DNA from: Clostridiales bacterium
Lineage (GTDB): Bacteria > Bacillota > Clostridia > Lachnospirales > Lachnospiraceae
Length of the DNA stretch: 8,056 nucleotides
Assembly (NCBI GenBank): GCA_021203115.1
Contig: JAJQBV010000027.1
Coordinates: 1 to 8,056 of the forward strand
Reading direction: 5' to 3'
Shown here: piece after piece, positions 7,561 to 8,056 of the stretch
Layout: every line of letters begins with the position of its first letter
Numbering within the stretch: position 1 is the first letter of the stretch
The notes under the pieces: model-generated
Seen by the model: only the letters and a program-made list of their open reading frames with translations
Told to the model about the DNA's origin: nothing
The model's database searches: none
Made by a program: the position numbers and the translations under genes

Positions 7561-7577
7561 GGGGATCCCCCGTCCCC
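7561..7577. repeat. GC-rich inverted repeat in the gene 4-gene 5 gap
   Basis: GGGGATCCCC at 7561-7570 is a perfect 10-base palindrome, and GGGGA can alternatively pair with TCCCC at 7573-7577. No T-run follows, so it does not read as an intrinsic terminator. It may be an mRNA structure or have no function. Confidence 0.4.
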
Positions 7578-7590
7578 GGATGCCGATTCA

Positions 7591-7596
7591 TATAAA
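7591..7596 (+). promoter_or_regulatory. Possible -10 element upstream of gene 5
   Basis: TATAAA resembles a sigma-A -10 box 55 bases before the start of gene 5, but the bases at the -35 distance (about 7568-7573) are C-rich and do not match TTGACA. Weak evidence for a separate promoter in the gap. Confidence 0.2.
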
Positions 7597-7605
7597 ACCA
7601 ATCCT

Positions 7606-7625
7606 GCTCAGAGCATGATCTGAGC
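7606..7625. promoter_or_regulatory. Stem-loop just upstream of the gene 5 ribosome binding site
   Basis: GCTCAGA at 7606-7612 pairs perfectly with TCTGAGC at 7619-7625 around a 6-base loop. It is followed by AAATAAAATG, not a T-run, so it is not a canonical terminator on this strand. It sits 9 bases before the ribosome binding site of gene 5, where it could protect or delimit a processed mRNA or act as an operator. Function is unknown. Confidence 0.5.
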
Positions 7626-7634
7626 AAATAAAAT

Positions 7635-7644
7635 GAAAGGAAGG
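7635..7644 (+). promoter_or_regulatory. Ribosome binding site that sets the gene 5 start
   Basis: GAAAGGAAGG ends 6 bases before ATG 7651. Other ATGs at 7633 and 7645 overlap or sit too close to this purine tract, so 7651 is the supported start. Confidence 0.8.
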
Positions 7645-7650
7645 ATGGTT

Positions 7651-8056
7651 ATGAAAAAATCAAAAACTGAGACTCGGTATTTCGATGTTAGGAAAAAGCT
7701 CATGGCCTCTCTGGCCATGGTGCTGATCGCGGCGATCATGGTAGTCAGCGCGACCTACGCATGGTTTACCCTGTCGACGGCGCCGGAAGTATCCGGCATG
7801 ACAACGACCGTTGGGTCGAACGGCAATCTGGAAATCGCTTTGCTGACGGATTCTACAGGCGCAGGTACAACCGAGATAAGTTCGGCTGTGGGTGATTCCA
7901 GTTCCAGTACTGCTGCCAATGAGACTGCAGACTATGCGAATACTACCTGGGGAAATCTGGTTGATCTCTCATCGACAGGTTATGGCCTGAGTCAGGTTAC
8001 TTTGTACCCGGCCCGGCTGAATATGACCTCAACCACTGTTGTGGATACCGGATCTC
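7651..8056 (+). CDS. SipW-type exported surface protein (3' truncated by window)
   Basis: ATG 7651 opens a frame with no stop to the window end, giving 135 visible residues. Residues 1-16 are basic (MKKSKTETRYFDVRKK). Residues 17-34 are a hydrophobic core, ending in ATYAWFT at 34-40, the pattern of SipW-dependent signal peptides as in TasA (GTWAAF). Cleavage is expected near A-W-F. The following region (STAPEVSGMTTTVGSNGNLEIALL) is the mature N-terminus, then a Ser/Thr-rich stretch. Known for TasA: the dedicated peptidase SipW processes it and the mature protein forms extracellular fibres of the biofilm matrix. By inference this is a fibre or matrix subunit, and a SipW-like peptidase may lie downstream. 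It follows gene 4 after a 112-bp gap carrying a stem-loop. Full length and fold cannot be judged here. Confidence 0.85.
   Translation, partial: MKKSKTETRYFDVRKKLMASLAMVLIAAIMVVSATYAWFTLSTAPEVSGMTTTVGSNGNLEIALLTDSTGAGTTEISSAVGDSSSSTAANETADYANTTWGNLVDLSSTGYGLSQVTLYPARLNMTSTTVVDTGS

Noticed and set aside
6861..7601. A 246-codon minus-strand frame opposite gene 4
   Set aside because: It is a frame shadow of the GC-rich gene 4, with no plausible domain, and the sense frame has a membrane helix and coupled start.
7539..7625. Intrinsic terminator between gene 4 and gene 5
   Set aside because: Two inverted repeats are present, but neither is followed by a T-run on the + strand.

Overview
The window looks like chromosomal DNA from a Gram-positive clostridial bacterium, probably a gut-type Lachnospiraceae or Oscillospiraceae relative. 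The basis is the strong AAAGGAG-type ribosome binding sites, TTG/GTG/ATG starts, about 50-60% GC in the genes, dockerin, cohesin-like and FIVAR modules, and a SipW-type signal peptide. This is family-level inference; there is no taxonomic marker gene. All credible genes lie on the + strand.

Layout. (1) Positions 1-3582 hold most of a very large secreted surface protein whose frame is still open at the left edge. It has alternating helical and beta-strand modules, three tandem ~107-114-residue beta repeats, an Ig-like module and a C-terminal two-loop dockerin. (2) Positions 3661-4830 encode a membrane-anchored surface protein: signal peptide, cohesin-like domain, Ser/Ala/Glu linker, two FIVAR-like three-helix modules, one transmembrane helix and a short acidic cytoplasmic tail. 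(3) Positions 4960-6414 encode a soluble protein that reads as a degenerate HD-GYP domain fused to a degenerate EAL domain; nearly all metal-binding and catalytic residues of both are replaced. (4) Positions 6411-7538 overlap gene 3 by 4 bp and encode a single-pass membrane protein with a long basic cytoplasmic N-terminus and an extracellular beta-rich domain that loosely resembles TasA/camelysin-like proteins. (5) From 7651 to the right edge is the start of a SipW-type exported protein, cut by the window end. Gaps are 78, 129, -4 and 112 bp. I see no rRNA, tRNA, CRISPR array or transposase, and no convincing intrinsic terminator.

How the genes may work together (inference). The dockerin of gene 1 could dock onto the cohesin-like domain of gene 2 and be held on the cell surface. 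Genes 4 and 5 look like parts of a TasA/SipW-like surface fibre or matrix. Gene 3 could be a non-enzymatic nucleotide receptor or scaffold, translationally coupled to membrane protein 4, that links cytoplasmic state (perhaps c-di-GMP) to surface assembly. I do not recognise this five-gene combination as a named system, and no gene received a gene symbol.
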